From Clarkia xantiana subsp. parviflora (lineage: Eukaryota; Streptophyta; Magnoliopsida; Myrtales; Onagraceae), in the NCBI GenBank assembly GCA_036873135.1, contig JAPTYO010000020.1, positions 8,435,203 to 8,499,202 on the forward strand: a DNA stretch of 64,000 nucleotides, given 5' to 3'. A program made the translations under genes and the position numbers. The notes beneath the pieces are model-generated. The model did not search any database, was not told where the DNA came from, and saw only the letters and a list, made by a program, of their open reading frames with translations. Shown here piece by piece: positions 1-11,059 of this stretch. Each line of letters begins with the position of its first letter. The first letter of the stretch is position 1.

Positions 1-2300
1 CTGCTAGCTAGCTAATTAAGGTGACATATATGTACTTATGTGTAGTATATATGAATGAGAGTTGTCTACTGCTAGCTAGCTAGTTTCATCTAACCATTGT
101 GTTGTTCCACTAGTTTGAAAGCTGTTAGTTAGTTATGATTTAGGGACTGAGAGAGAGTAGTAGTTAGTTATGATTGTCTGTCTGTGTATAGATTCTGATG
201 ATTCTTTATCCATCCATTTGATGATGATTCAATAAATGATACCATTTTTTACTTATAATAATAATTGTCTGTGTTTACTTGTTACCTTCTCTCAAAGCAT
301 TTACTTGCTATATATTTCCAATGTCTCAGACACCACTATCATAAGTGGTTTTGTTTTGCTGCATTATTACTTTGATTGAATCTTGAATGTAAACCCTTGA
401 TTATATTTAAAGTATAGGAGGATTAGGATTATACTACAAAACATCACATCCCATCCCTACTGAGTTGTGTTGGGGACTATCTTGTTCTAAGGAAGATGAT
501 GATTAGAAGAGGCGACATTCCTTTTATAAGTAACTCTGGTCTGCAATTCCTGTTTGTTTTCTTCAAAATCTGGGTTTATATATCTTTCTTTCTTCAAAAA
601 TAATCTATAATGGGTTTTCTTTTCTTCAAAAAGTGTAGAATGTTGTTGTCTATACAAACTTTTCCTGCTCTGCATAAATCCTTGTGTAATCATCTTCTTC
701 CTCCTCCTCCCTGCAATGTAATTAAGCTGCTGCATCCATGCATGCTATCAATGAGTGCTCTTTCTTCACAATCTTCTCTCAACCCCATCTTTTAGAAATC
801 AAGTATCCCGTTCGTTCATCGCACAATATCAGTTTCCCTAAACCCTGCCCTGCACCTTTTGAGTTGCTGGCTGATTTCCTCCTTTCTTTTCATAGCTAGA
901 ATAATAACACAAACTTACTGGGAATCAAAGCCATGGGTTGCTTATATTATTAACTACTGCAACGTCTCCAATTATTAAACCACACAACCCAATTCCGTCA
1001 TCACAAACCATGCGTATCTTGTACAACTTCCTTCACATTCATGAGAGAAATTGAAACTGAAAAACATAAATGTATTCAAACATATAAACTTGAAACAAAT
1101 AAATATATAAACTACCTGCAGAGAAGGAGCATTCCAACTGCAGAAAATAAGGAGGTTGTTTTGTTGAAGGAGAGCCTACACAACACAACACAGCAAGCCA
1201 AAAACATATATATGATTCATCAATGCAGGTTGCAGCAACCATATGTGACAGACAGCAACCATTGTATTATATGTGTCTCATTTAGCTACAAGCTCCATTA
1301 ATGTAGGACAGCTGCAGGCAAGAATGTGGTTATTCAATGGTGATTGATGACGGTGTTGTTGATGTCTATAATGAATGATAAGCATTATTTTGTGTGTGTT
1401 TTCTGCAACAAAAAAAAAATGACCACAGAAAGATTGTTTCTTGTGATGACTAAAAGAAGGTAGTGGTGACTTTGTGAGACACTGAATGACATGTCTTGCC
1501 TATGACACACGAGAATTGTCCACTTGAATTTCTATTTTCAGTGCTTTTAAAAGATTACAGATGGTAAATGAATCACCTAATATTGAAGTCAAGACATAGA
1601 TTTGTTTGTCTCGCGTCGTGTGCTTGGAAAAAAAACCAAGGATTCATTCTCTAAAGGACCAACACGGAGTGAGGGCCAGTGCTTCAATTGGGTCACAGTG
1701 ACATATGTGAACCTATATAATAATATCAACATTTAATTGAGGTAAAATATATTTTATACATTTTATTGATTTCTCACGAAAAGCATATGTGTTGTATAAA
1801 GCCAACCAAGGAAGTAATTAACTATAAATGATAATCGTCTTAAACCAACAATACACTATCGTCTTGAATTTTTTTCACTCAAATAACAATTTTGTGATAG
1901 CCAAATAAGGAAATACCAAATTCATAATTTCGTTAACCAAAATACATATGTACGCGATTCATATTCGCATACCGAGCTCTATGTGTCTGTTATTCGCATC
2001 ATATACTCAACTTAATAAAAAATATAAATTACCCTTGCGATATGCGAAAATCATTAGCTTACCCTCATGCCACTAAGAAAATTTACATTTACGCTCGCAT
2101 TGACCACGTGTGATCACCATGCAATATGTAGAGAACTGAACTTGCTTATCACTTTGGGGGAAAAAACAAAAAAACAAAAACTTTCTTATCACCATCTGAA
2201 ATACATCCTGCAAAAGAATGAAGTTTTATGAGCAAGATGAACAGGAAATTCAATCATTACTTTAAAACAAAAAACGAAGGATTAAGATGTTAAAGTGATG
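1..2300. other. AT-rich intergenic DNA, no gene recognised
   Basis: No convincing coding region was found on either strand; the open frames are short and show no known motif. The first 240 bases contain short CTAGCTAGCTAG repeats and an AATAAA at about 230, so they could be the 3' UTR of a gene left of the window, but this is a guess. The stretch at about 632-790 has a diverged second copy at 3826-3965. Confidence 0.5.
632..790 (+). repeat. Diverged direct repeat, copy 1 (copy 2 at 3826-3965)
   Basis: Both copies share the order GTAGAATGTTGT, ATACAAACTTTTCC, CATAAATCCTTGTGTAATC, a CTTCCT/CTCCCTCCCTG run and AAGCTGCTGC, with small gaps between blocks. The truncated gypsy element lies between the copies. 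The repeat may be a local duplication or part of an unrecognised element. Confidence 0.6.
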
Positions 2301-2673
2301 TGGGAGATTTTGAAGTATCGAATTTTGACGTTCGAGTACAATTTTTCATGCATAAATGACGATCTGAGAAACACCCGCAGTCAATTGTGGGGTTTTACGT
2401 TTTTAGGCCAAATTTTGATGTTTAGATGGTTAATATCGCATTTTTATGTTTCTTCAAGTCCTTTTTGCAATTTTTCGTTTTTTTTTGGATTTATTTTCTA
2501 ATTTCGTATTTATCTAGGGTAAGGGTTTTAGATTTCTCTTTATAAACTATGTTTAGCCGTCATTTATTGTCAGTTATTGATAAATCAGAAAATCGAGGTT
2601 TTTTTTCCTTAACCTTGTGTTCGATTTCGTTTTGCATTCGATTTCTGCGCATCTATCCCACCATCACGTTGCA
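2301..2673 (+). repeat. 5' LTR of truncated gypsy element
   Basis: This 373-bp copy pairs with 3423-3766. Shared blocks include TTTTTAGGCCAAATT, GATGTTTAGATGGTTAA and ATCGCATTTTTATGTTTCTTC, and near the end ATTTCTGCGCATCTATCCCA. It is followed within a few bases by a Met-type primer binding site. Confidence 0.75.
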
Positions 2674-2707
2674 TCTGATTAGTATCAGATTCATTCGGTC
2701 TTGCGCA

Positions 2708-3184
2708 ATGCCACCCCGAAGACTTCTACAAGCTGCAGAGAAGAACAAACTGTGGCGTTCGATTGCAGAACTGTTGCGACGTCAGCTCGACGAACTGCAC
2801 CGTGAGAACGGAAGACGACTACGTCAGTTCATAGACCAGCAAATCGAAGAATAGAAATGTCAATTCAATTTCCAAGAGGATGAGTTCAAATTTGAGGAGG
2901 ATGACGAGACCGCCTCAGATGTGAACCCTTTCGATAATCCTATTTATGATGATGTCGATGTAGATTCTGTTATTTTTTATAATCATGTTTATGATGATTA
3001 CGATGACGATGATGAAATGAGTGAGGAGTACATCAGTGGGGATATCAATTTCACAACTTATTCAGGCAGCTGTGAGAATGTAATTTCGTATATGGCTATT
3101 GGGAAATCGGGTCTTACGGTGGTACCTATGGATAATTGTAATTTACTTCTTGACCGTCCATGGCAATATGATCTTAATGTGTAA
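2708..3184 (+). pseudogene. Remnant of gypsy gag start and protease end
   Basis: The segment starting at ATG 2708 encodes a short basic peptide (MPPRRLLQAAEKNK) and stops at 2852-2854. After the stop, an acidic frame ends with LLLDRPWQYDLNV. This resembles the LLGRPWQFDRDV block at the C-terminal side of the aspartic protease in chromodomain-type plant gypsy polyproteins. Downstream (about 3255-3365) a decayed frame recalls the start of RT (EFVDVFSESLP). Most of gag, the zinc knuckle and the protease active site are missing, so this is a deletion derivative. Confidence 0.6.
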
Positions 3185-3422
3185 CATAGTGATCGTTCCA
3201 ATACTTATTAATTTGTCTTTCATGACAAGAAGGTAGTTGCCGGTCGGAATTCAATTTTTGCCGCAGGAATTCGTTGATGTGTTTTCTGAGTCCTTACCAC
3301 CCGACCATCCCCATTTACGTGACAAATTTTATGCTGCTGTGGCTAATTTTGTTCTTCTTCCTGCTTCCTATTAATGACATTCGTTGCGCAAGATTCGAGG
3401 GCGAATCTTCTATTCCCCGGAG

Positions 3423-3766
3423 TGGGATATTTTGAAGTGTCGGATTTTGATGTTCAGATACACTTTTTCATGCAGAAACAACAATCTGAGCAATACCCAT
3501 AGTAAACTATAAGGTTTGACGTTTTTAGGCCAAATTCTGATGTTTAGATGGTTAAAATCGCATTTTTATGTTTCTTCGAGACCTTTTTGCATTTTTTCTG
3601 TTTTTTTATATTTATTTCGGAATTATCTAGGGTTAGGGGTTTAAATCTATCTTTATAAACTATGTTTAGTATTCATTTATAGTCAGTTATTGGTATATTA
3701 GGAAACTGAGGTTTTTCCTCAACCCTGCATTCGATTTCTGCGCATCTATCCCACCATCACGCTGCA
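3423..3766 (+). repeat. 3' LTR of truncated gypsy element
   Basis: This 344-bp partner of 2301-2673 is diverged by point changes and small deletions, which implies an old insertion. It is immediately preceded by a CCCCGGAG tract that may be the remains of the polypurine tract. Confidence 0.72.
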
Positions 3767-3825
3767 TCATACGTGTCTTCGCTATTTGCAGAAGGAATTA
3801 AAATGATGAGATTGTTTTACAAATT

Positions 3826-3965
3826 GTAGAATGTTGTCAATACAAACTTTTCCCTACTTTTCATAAATCCTTGTGTAATCCTCTTCCTGCTCCCTCCCTG
3901 TGTAAGCTGCTGCTATCCTCATGTAACTTTCAATGTGTCTCTCATGTAAATTTTCTCAATGTTAT
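3826..3965 (+). repeat. Diverged direct repeat, copy 2 of 632-790
   Basis: The matched blocks are those listed for copy 1. This copy lies about 60 bp downstream of the gypsy 3' LTR. Confidence 0.6.
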
Positions 3966-3966
3966 A

Positions 3967-4800
3967 AGAGGTATCATACATATTTTTTATTGATTAAGTT
4001 AATTAGTTATAGACAGAGTATATGACGCAAATGACAGTCATATAGACCTTGTATGCGAATGATAGTCACTTACGTTTGGATAAAATTACAAATTCGGCAT
4101 TTTCATATTTAGCTATCAAACATTCATTATTTGGGTTAAAAAATTATATGATGTAGACCAAATATGAGTACTTACCGCTTATGAGTTGATCCTAGTGTGA
4201 AAGGTAATTATTCTATGTATAGAGTAAACGTGTTTGTTATATGTGTTACACTTCTAATGATGACCTCTAGAACATCTTACGAAAAAAATATATATTATTT
4301 TATCACATAAGCCGCGTCTAGTAGGGCTGAGAATAAATTCCAATAAATCTGAAATCCCGAGGAGTCCATCCCAAAAATCCCGTCCCAAAATTGTGTTCGA
4401 GCCAGAGCGGGCGGGACTTTTCCTCTAATCTTGTGCTCGAGCTTGAGTTCGGGTTTTTTAGGTAAAATATCCAAAGTCTCGTCAAGTTCCGAATTCGTAA
4501 CTAATATTAACTCCTAGTGTTTTTTTTTTTGCCAATATGATATCTTATTCAAATGTAACGCAGTGTTCAAAGTAGATTAAATAAAAACGATCATACTGGA
4601 TTAAACGTAAAAGAGAAGGCAGCGTTCAAAGACCCAGTTATTTACATAAAAACTCTTTCTAGTTTGGATGACAATCCAATTAGAAACTTCGTTTGTTTTT
4701 CTCAAGATTATACTCTAATGCACGGACGGAATGTCACTCACCATTCTCCGAACTCATCCACGAGAAATTTGAAGCACCAGTTACATGGGTGATCAATTTG
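3967..4800. other. Intergenic DNA, no gene recognised
   Basis: AT-rich sequence without a credible coding frame. At 4320-4450, TAGGGCTGAGAAT is followed by CGGGCGGGAC and CTCGAGCTTGAG segments. This resembles one arm of a hAT-type MITE (compare 56608-57668), but no opposite terminus was found. Confidence 0.4.
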
Positions 4801-4802
4801 TG

Positions 4803-5327
4803 TTATGGATTTTCCTTCATGTTCGACTCTATGATTATATGACGCCCCCCATTGGTTTGCCCATATTCATCTCGAGCAATAACACCAATAATTCCGGTAT
4901 TTGCCCGCATATCCCACGACGCGTTACAATTGAGTTTTACAATACATGTAATAGGCTTGTACCACGTCGTCAAGTTTGAGTTTGGCGCTCGGTTAGACTC
5001 GGTTCTCACTTGTGCCGGTCGGGTTTTCCAACGCTCGTTTTGGACTCTCACTGCACGAGTAGTTGTATTGAACGGGTTTGGCTCACCACTTTCATACATG
5101 GCTCGACAACGTTCCTTCCAAATAGACTAAAAAACCACACCAACTAAATACCATCGTTGCTCATTGTCCCTATTCGATAGCCTGGGGTCTATCTTGAATT
5201 GTTCAAGCCATTCCTTCATGTTTACCGGATAATAATTAGAGATTCGAATATTAAGTGTAGCGAACCATACCGTTAAAAGATGATAACTTTTAATTTGGTG
5301 TAAATTTTGGGCATAGTCTGAATCCAT
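4803..5327 (-). pseudogene. LINE-type RNase H relic
   Basis: Read on the minus strand, 5327-5127 encodes WLEQFKIDPRLSNRD, the zinc-binding reverse-transcriptase tail region common in plant non-LTR elements. In the same frame it continues through SIWKERCRAMYESG into KLNCNASWD and GIIGVIARDEYGQ. That last part is the RVT_3 RNase H-like fold, with its NxDAS-like and GIGVIxRD motifs. A TAG replaces the Trp normally found before SIWKERC, so the frame is broken. The 5' part of the element (endonuclease, RT) and a poly(A) tail were not found. Confidence 0.7.
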
Positions 5328-5429
5328 CCTAGTTATACAAATATTAGGAAATCGATAAATAAAAAACGTATAGTAATATTATAAATGTCGAGTTCTATTT
5401 TGTTGTTATATTCATTGTTAACATACACA

Positions 5430-5510
5430 TTGTTAACCTCCAGGGTTCCTAGTCGACCTCGGTTTGAGGCGTTTTGGACATTACACTAAAGTGGATGTGT
5501 GCGAATTCAA
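5430..5510. repeat. Fragment matching the leader of element B
   Basis: The block GGGTTCCTAGTCG...GAGGCGTTTTGG...ACTAAAGTGG is shared with 34330-34400, which lies just inside the right LTR of element B. It is a small relic of an Ogre-like leader. Confidence 0.6.
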
Positions 5511-5637
5511 ATAATACATAATACAACAAATAAAGATAGTCAGTTATAATAATAATAAAAAAAATTCACAAAATAATGAACTTTATATATAAAAAAACTA
5601 TGAATTAATATGTCAGTATTCATATATTATTAATATA

Positions 5638-5665
5638 CTAGACATCTGCCCCGCGCGTTGCGCGG
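5638..5665 (-). mobile_element. Helitron 3' terminus (minus strand)
   Basis: On the minus strand the order is a perfect GC hairpin (CCGCGC AAC GCGCGG, 5651-5665), a short spacer, then CTAG at 5638-5641 followed by T. This is the canonical Helitron 3' end, with insertion between A and T. The body extends rightward, but its 5' TC end was not identified in the AT-rich sequence up to 7060. Confidence 0.75.
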
Positions 5666-7060
5666 ATATTAACATATTTATGTCATTAAAGTACATATGA
5701 TGGTAAACTTTTTTTAGGTGTAAAATCAATATTATTACAAACCTAAATGGGTACATAACCAAGGGAAAAAATATCTACATCGGATCACAATTACAACATT
5801 ATCAAGTATAAACTATTTTAAATAGTTGAAAAATAATAAATGCATTAAATAATAATTATTTTTAAGTTAAATATGATTATTTATATATAAAGTATATGAA
5901 TATTAATTTTTCCAAATTTATATAAAAGATTTATAAAATTTAAAATGGTTTAGAAATATGCTTATTTAATGATAACTTTATGTTAATATTCAACTATTAT
6001 TAATAATGTTACTGTTGTGTGAAAATTTAAACATCATTTAATCTAAATAAATATTATTTAAATACTTAATGGAATAATAAAATTGAAAATATTTCACTGT
6101 ATTCATATATATATATATATTATATAAGTTCATATAAAAAACTAAAATATTTTTTTATTCAACATGATATACTACATAAAACCTATAAAATTATTTTTCT
6201 GGCGTTCCAACCTTTGAATATCAAATTGATTTTATATAAATTGATGTTCTTGGTTTGAAAGTTTTTAAAACATTGAACTGATGTATATAAAGAATGAACG
6301 TTTATAATTTAGGTTAAGAATATATTAGGCAACATATTACTATATTAGGCAATAAAATTACTATTGAGATTTTATAGTAATTAATATTTATTACCAAAGA
6401 GTAATAATTACCATTTTTTTAAGAAAATAATAATTACCATTAATAACGCAGTATTTAATACCTTGCGGTTTTTAATTTGAAGTTGACGAAGTGTTTTTGT
6501 CATTAATCAATACAATAGTTTCTTAGTTATTATAGTACTAATCACGGATTTTTTTAACTATTATCCTTAGTTATAAAGAATTTGTTATAGTAATTAGTTT
6601 TTTTATTCCACATAGTAATTAGTTGTTATTAATTTTTGATTGATTGATTTCTTTAATGAACTATTATATGATAATAAGTATCAAGTTAAGAAAATAAATA
6701 AATAAATATTGTTATAAAAGTAAATAAATCGAGAAATATGATAATGTGAATGAAGCAAAAACATTCTAAATTTAAATCTTTTTTTTTTGTTCCCTCATTC
6801 TAAAATATCAAATTATAATGCCAATAATTTAAATAAATAAAATATGTCAATAATTTATTTTATTGAGAATGAAATTATCGAGAATATTTAGATTGTGAAA
6901 TTGTTTAGAAGTTTAAAAAGAAAAGAAGTCTGAATGTTCAAATTTTTTCACTCTGTATAATTATCTTACAATTTAGAGTGTAAGCCCTAATTAGATTTTA
7001 GATTTAAATAAACAATAATAAGAACCAAAGCTAAGTCAAATATGAAAATATAATACAGTC
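5666..7060. other. AT-rich DNA, probably Helitron body
   Basis: The sequence is very AT-rich, with no coding frame. Its texture (ATTAATAACGCAGTATTTAATACC and similar) recalls the mirrored region 14100-14330, next to the other Helitron terminus at 15336. No boundary or protein motif was found. Confidence 0.35.
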
Positions 7061-7599
7061 TGATGATGAATCCCTGAGAATGATTGGCCCTGTCACGATG
7101 ACGAGGGGCCCCGAGCGGTGACACAATGAGATAACTCTGGAGTCCCCGATATTGGTCGGGACTTGCTATCAGAGGTTGAGGCCGAGATACGCGGGGCGTG
7201 GCCGAGATACGCGGAGCGTGGTTGAGATACGCGGAGCGTGGCCGAGATACGCGGGGTGTGGCCGAGATAAGCGAGATCATGGCCTAGATAGGCGGGATCG
7301 TGCCCGAGATACGCGGAATATGGGCTAACCACCCCAACGGTTCACCAGGTAACTGAGGTACCTCTCCGCCTATAAAAGGGCAGAGGTTACCTCAGATCAC
7401 ATTACGTTATGAGATACACACTTTGAGTTTGCTGCTTGCTAGTTCATACGAGATACTCATTTAAGCATCAGAGAGGGATTCTGGGTCACCGCCCGGTCTA
7501 TCCCCTCATGCAGGATTACGTGGAGCAAAGGAGCTCGGATCGCCGTCAAGACCGTACCGGAGTTCCACCGTGATTCATCATTGGCGCCGTCTGTGGGAA
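7061..7599 (+). mobile_element. Tat-type LTR relic with primer binding site
   Basis: This segment is collinear with the LTR of element C. Shared features include AGTCCCCGATA/AGTCTCCGATA, an array of GAGATACG-type words, TATAAAAG at about 7372, GAGAGGGATTCTGGG, GATTACGTGGAGCAAAGGAGCT and CCGTACCGGAGTTCCACCGTGAT. It ends CATCA at 7580 and is followed by the primer site TTGGCGCCGTCTGTGGGAA (7581-7599), identical to that of C over 18 bases. Only one LTR and a few leader bases remain. It belongs to a sister family rather than C itself, because the central repeats differ. Confidence 0.8.
7181..7322 (+). repeat. About 7 tandem copies of a 20-bp unit inside the LTR relic
   Basis: The unit is GCCGAGATACGCGGGGCGTG with substitutions. 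The homologous stretch of element C's LTR has related but non-tandem GAGATATGTGGGATA words, so the array expanded in this copy or family. The open frames over it (repeated RISATPRVS) are by-products. Confidence 0.8.
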
Positions 7600-8558
7600 G
7601 CGTAACAAAAAGCTAATATGCCTTAGATAGTCTCCAAACTCTCACATTGCACAATAGGAGCTGTTACTTTTTATTAATGGGAGTTACAAAAAGTTGAGGT
7701 ATTGACTAATTAGACCAATACACCATATTGTATCAACTATTGCTTTCTTATGAATCTCATAATGAAATTCTAAATAGTGTGATCTAGCTAGAACATGCAT
7801 TTCCTTCAATGTCACGATCACCTCAGGTATCATCTACACAACCACAAACATGACTCAACAATATACAATGAAAAAGTTTCAGCTAAAGTATTACAAAAGT
7901 TCTCAAATAAATACATCTACAAATGGTGGGTTTGAACGAAGGTGACGGCTTTTGATTGTTACCTTGACAAGTTTGGGCTTGCTTCAAAGGAGTGACCGTC
8001 GTTCTTTTGAAAATCTAAACTTATAATTAATCGACTGACCACACACATAGCGATATATATGGTAGGAATAAATTAGGGGAGGGAGATGAAAGAATATGTC
8101 ATTATGTTAATTATGAATTCATATTCGAGTCGTGCATATTCAGGTAACAAGTGAACCCTAATTTGAGGTTGGTTTTTACAGATGGTATTCTCCTTTAGAT
8201 TTATATATATATTTTTTTTTTTAATAATATCATGATTATGATTAATTATTCTATATATCATCCCTAATTGCAAATTGTTGAATTTGGAAATTCTTATTTA
8301 ATTTATTCTTAGATACTACCTTAATAATTGTTAATAGTAAAATTTCTTTAATCTTTTTTTGCCAAATAAAGTTTCCTTAATCTAAAAATGTAATATATAC
8401 ATTATTTCTAAATTGATATATATAATTGTGATTAATAAAATTTATTTAGCTCTTTCTCCTTTTTATTGTATTTATTGCATATTACTATCTAGATGTTAAT
8501 TCAGACTGAATATTTGTTATTCATAAGTTTTTAGTCGTTTGACTAAAAACTATCCACA
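7600..8558. other. Intergenic DNA left of copia element
   Basis: No gene was recognised. The copia element inserted at CCACA (8554-8558) at the right edge of this stretch. Confidence 0.4.
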
Positions 8559-8744
8559 TGTTATGAAAATATATATTATGGATGTTCAATATTATGTGTA
8601 TATATCATATTCCTTATTTAGACCTTCCTTATATTGATTTTACTTCCTCTCCAAGTCTATGTAATCCCTATATAAGGGCCCCTTATGTGTGATAATAGAT
8701 CATCCTTAAATTCTCTCTTCTATTGTCTATCTACTTTCGTAACA
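8559..8744 (+). repeat. 5' LTR of copia element
   Basis: The LTR is 186 bp. It holds the TATA-like CTATATAAGGG at about 8668 and ends TTTCGTAACA. The following CGTTATCAGTACGA (8745-8758) is in the primer-site position and resembles a Met-type primer site. Confidence 0.93.
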
Positions 8745-9294
8745 CGTTATCAGTACGATATAATTCCTAAGAGCATCGTAGCAAACCATCAAATTCTCCT
8801 CGTAGCTCAACATCTCTACCTTATATCTCTACTTTAAACCATGGCACGTTATCAATTCGTAGGATTTCCTAAAATCATTATTGATTCCCTCATATCTCCC
8901 TGAGACTAAGACACACTATTTCCTCATTGATTCCAAGTTTTTGAAGGACAATTCTCAGGGTCGTACATGATATTTTCTTTACTACTAATATTACCATATG
9001 ACATGTTATTTAGATTATATTAATTATTTCATATTCTAACTAATATTATTTTTACATGTTAGCAATATGTCAGATTTCGTCTAACTCAATTTATGGAGCA
9101 AGACACCATGCCAAATATTGTCCAGTAGCATTCATGACGTCATCGAGCGATCAACAATATGTCGGACCTTCAACTTAATTTTACGGTACATAATATCACG
9201 TTAAAATATCCAATTCCCTTTTGTTGGAGATTATATATTGAATACTTATAGCTATATTAAACTTTTCATACATAAAGTTATATGTATTAATATG

Positions 9295-9660
9295 CTCAAC
9301 TCCCAGAAGCGAGTGTAGTAGCACACTAGTTATCATTAAAAAAAAATATAGTGTAGCGTGGTTGTCAGATGCTGAAACATATCCATATATAAATTGAAAA
9401 AAAAAAAAAATTATTCGCATCACCCACTAGATATGCTAAGATCCCTGAAGTGAGCATTGCAATTTACGATTATAAAGATGATATACTCCACTCCCTGAAG
9501 TGAGTGTTGTAGTTTATGTTATATTATACTCCCTGAAGTGAGTATTACAGTTTATGATTGCAATGATAATATCTTGCACTCCATGAAGTGAGTATTGCAT
9601 ATTATGATTACAATAAAAATATTTGTCACTCCCTGAAGTGACTGCGGAAGTTTATGATTG
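9295..9660 (+). repeat. Imperfect tandem repeats in copia leader/gag region
   Basis: The motif CTCCCTGAAGTGAGTGTTG recurs about every 40-50 bases at roughly 9441, 9490, 9530, 9580 and 9628, with an outlying copy near 9300. Further on (9988-10440) a second motif, GATCCTGAAGATC, recurs several times. Neither encodes a clear protein here. Confidence 0.7.
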
Positions 9661-11059
9661 ACTTTGAAGGAATACGATTTTACTATTGTTGTCATGTCAT
9701 GGTTGAATTTGAAAAAGATAAAATAATTAGCATCATCATGATATCGATAAACAACGATGATGCCTTTTACAAATAAAGAATGCACGAAAAGAATGCAAAG
9801 TCCAATTGATTTGGAATAATGATAATTATGAGAAGCGTGGTGACGCTAGCAGAAAATTGATGATATTATGCAGCGCAAATACATTAGGCAATGTTTGGCT
9901 TTATTGATAGAAAATAAAAATATTTGCATATATTACTCGTTAATATCGAGATATTGCGATTACAAAAGATGCATTCTCTATGAATGTCGGATCCTGAAGA
10001 TCTGATATTACGATCCTGAAGATCAAACTTATTAATCTTCGTATTTACTTTATTTTAAATTCCGCATTTACATTTATCTTTTATATTTCTTGCACTATAT
10101 TTACATTTGAATTTTATCTTTTATAATTCTTGCATTAAATTATGTGTATTGCACTTTATTATGATATGATCCACAAGATCATGATCTATTACATATTAAT
10201 ATTCCAGAAGCTTAAGAATTACTACTTTTAGAATCCAGAAGATTCTAGAATGTATGAGAAAATGATCAAGAGAATCCAATTTATGAAATAAAGATCTTCT
10301 TGTATGAGAAAAAATCATATATATCATGAATTATTATAAATAATAGATTCTGAAGATCCCAAGAAATCATGAGTTATGAATAAAGGATCCTGAAGATCCT
10401 AGAAGATCTAGAATTATAAGTAAAGGATCCCGAAGATCCTAACGATCTTAAATTATAAAAAGAGATCCTAAATTATTTAGAATAAATGATCTTGAATTAA
10501 ATATTCCGGTAAACCAGAAGTTTACTGATGAATAGAGGTAAACAAGAAGTTTTACCCATATAATATGATATTTGGCGTGACCGGTTACAGACCATTCCGG
10601 ATCACTTACGATGCGCAAAACATTATTTGGAAGAACACGAAGATTCTCCATAAATCATTACAATGCTTGCTCTCAAGGAAAATTCATTATGTGATCATCA
10701 TCAACCGAGTTTGGGATAAAATCCCTTAATTATATTATAAAAGGTGAATATGGGCCTGTTCACCTGCCATGTGGACCAATATGTTATTTTGAAAGATGCA
10801 TCTAGAATATGGTCACATGTGCGCTGATTATGAATTTGCAAATTTCCAGATTATGTAATAAAGAATGATGATGATATTGAAAGTTGATATGTACTACAAG
10901 ATTCAGACAATTACATGTCTAGATTTGCAGTTTAGCATGAAAGTTACAAATATCCTCAAATTACATAGTTAAACTACTACCAATTAGAGCAAATTGAGTA
11001 CAAATCCTGCGCATCAATCCAATATTAAATCATAACTTCTCCCCATTACAACCAATTTT

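Larger units (their letters stand above)
2301..3766 (+). mobile_element. Internally deleted Ty3/gypsy LTR retrotransposon
   Basis: Two similar direct repeats (2301-2673 and 3423-3766) begin TGGGAGATTTTGAAG and TGGGATATTTTGAAG and end ...CGTTGCA and ...CGCTGCA. Just inside the left repeat, TTAGTATCAGAT at 2679-2690 resembles the initiator tRNA-Met primer site of plant LTR elements. About 750 bp of interior remains, against several kb in complete elements, so RT, RNase H and integrase are gone. No clear 5-bp target duplication could be read, so the outer ends are approximate. Confidence 0.75.

Noticed and set aside
4320..4510. Possible hAT-type MITE arm (TAGGGCTGAGAAT with CGGGCGGGAC)
   Set aside because: No opposite terminus or target duplication could be found, so it is not called as an element.
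7093..7332. Two open frames with repeated SAYLGH and RISATPRVS peptides
   Set aside because: They come from the 20-bp tandem array in the LTR relic.
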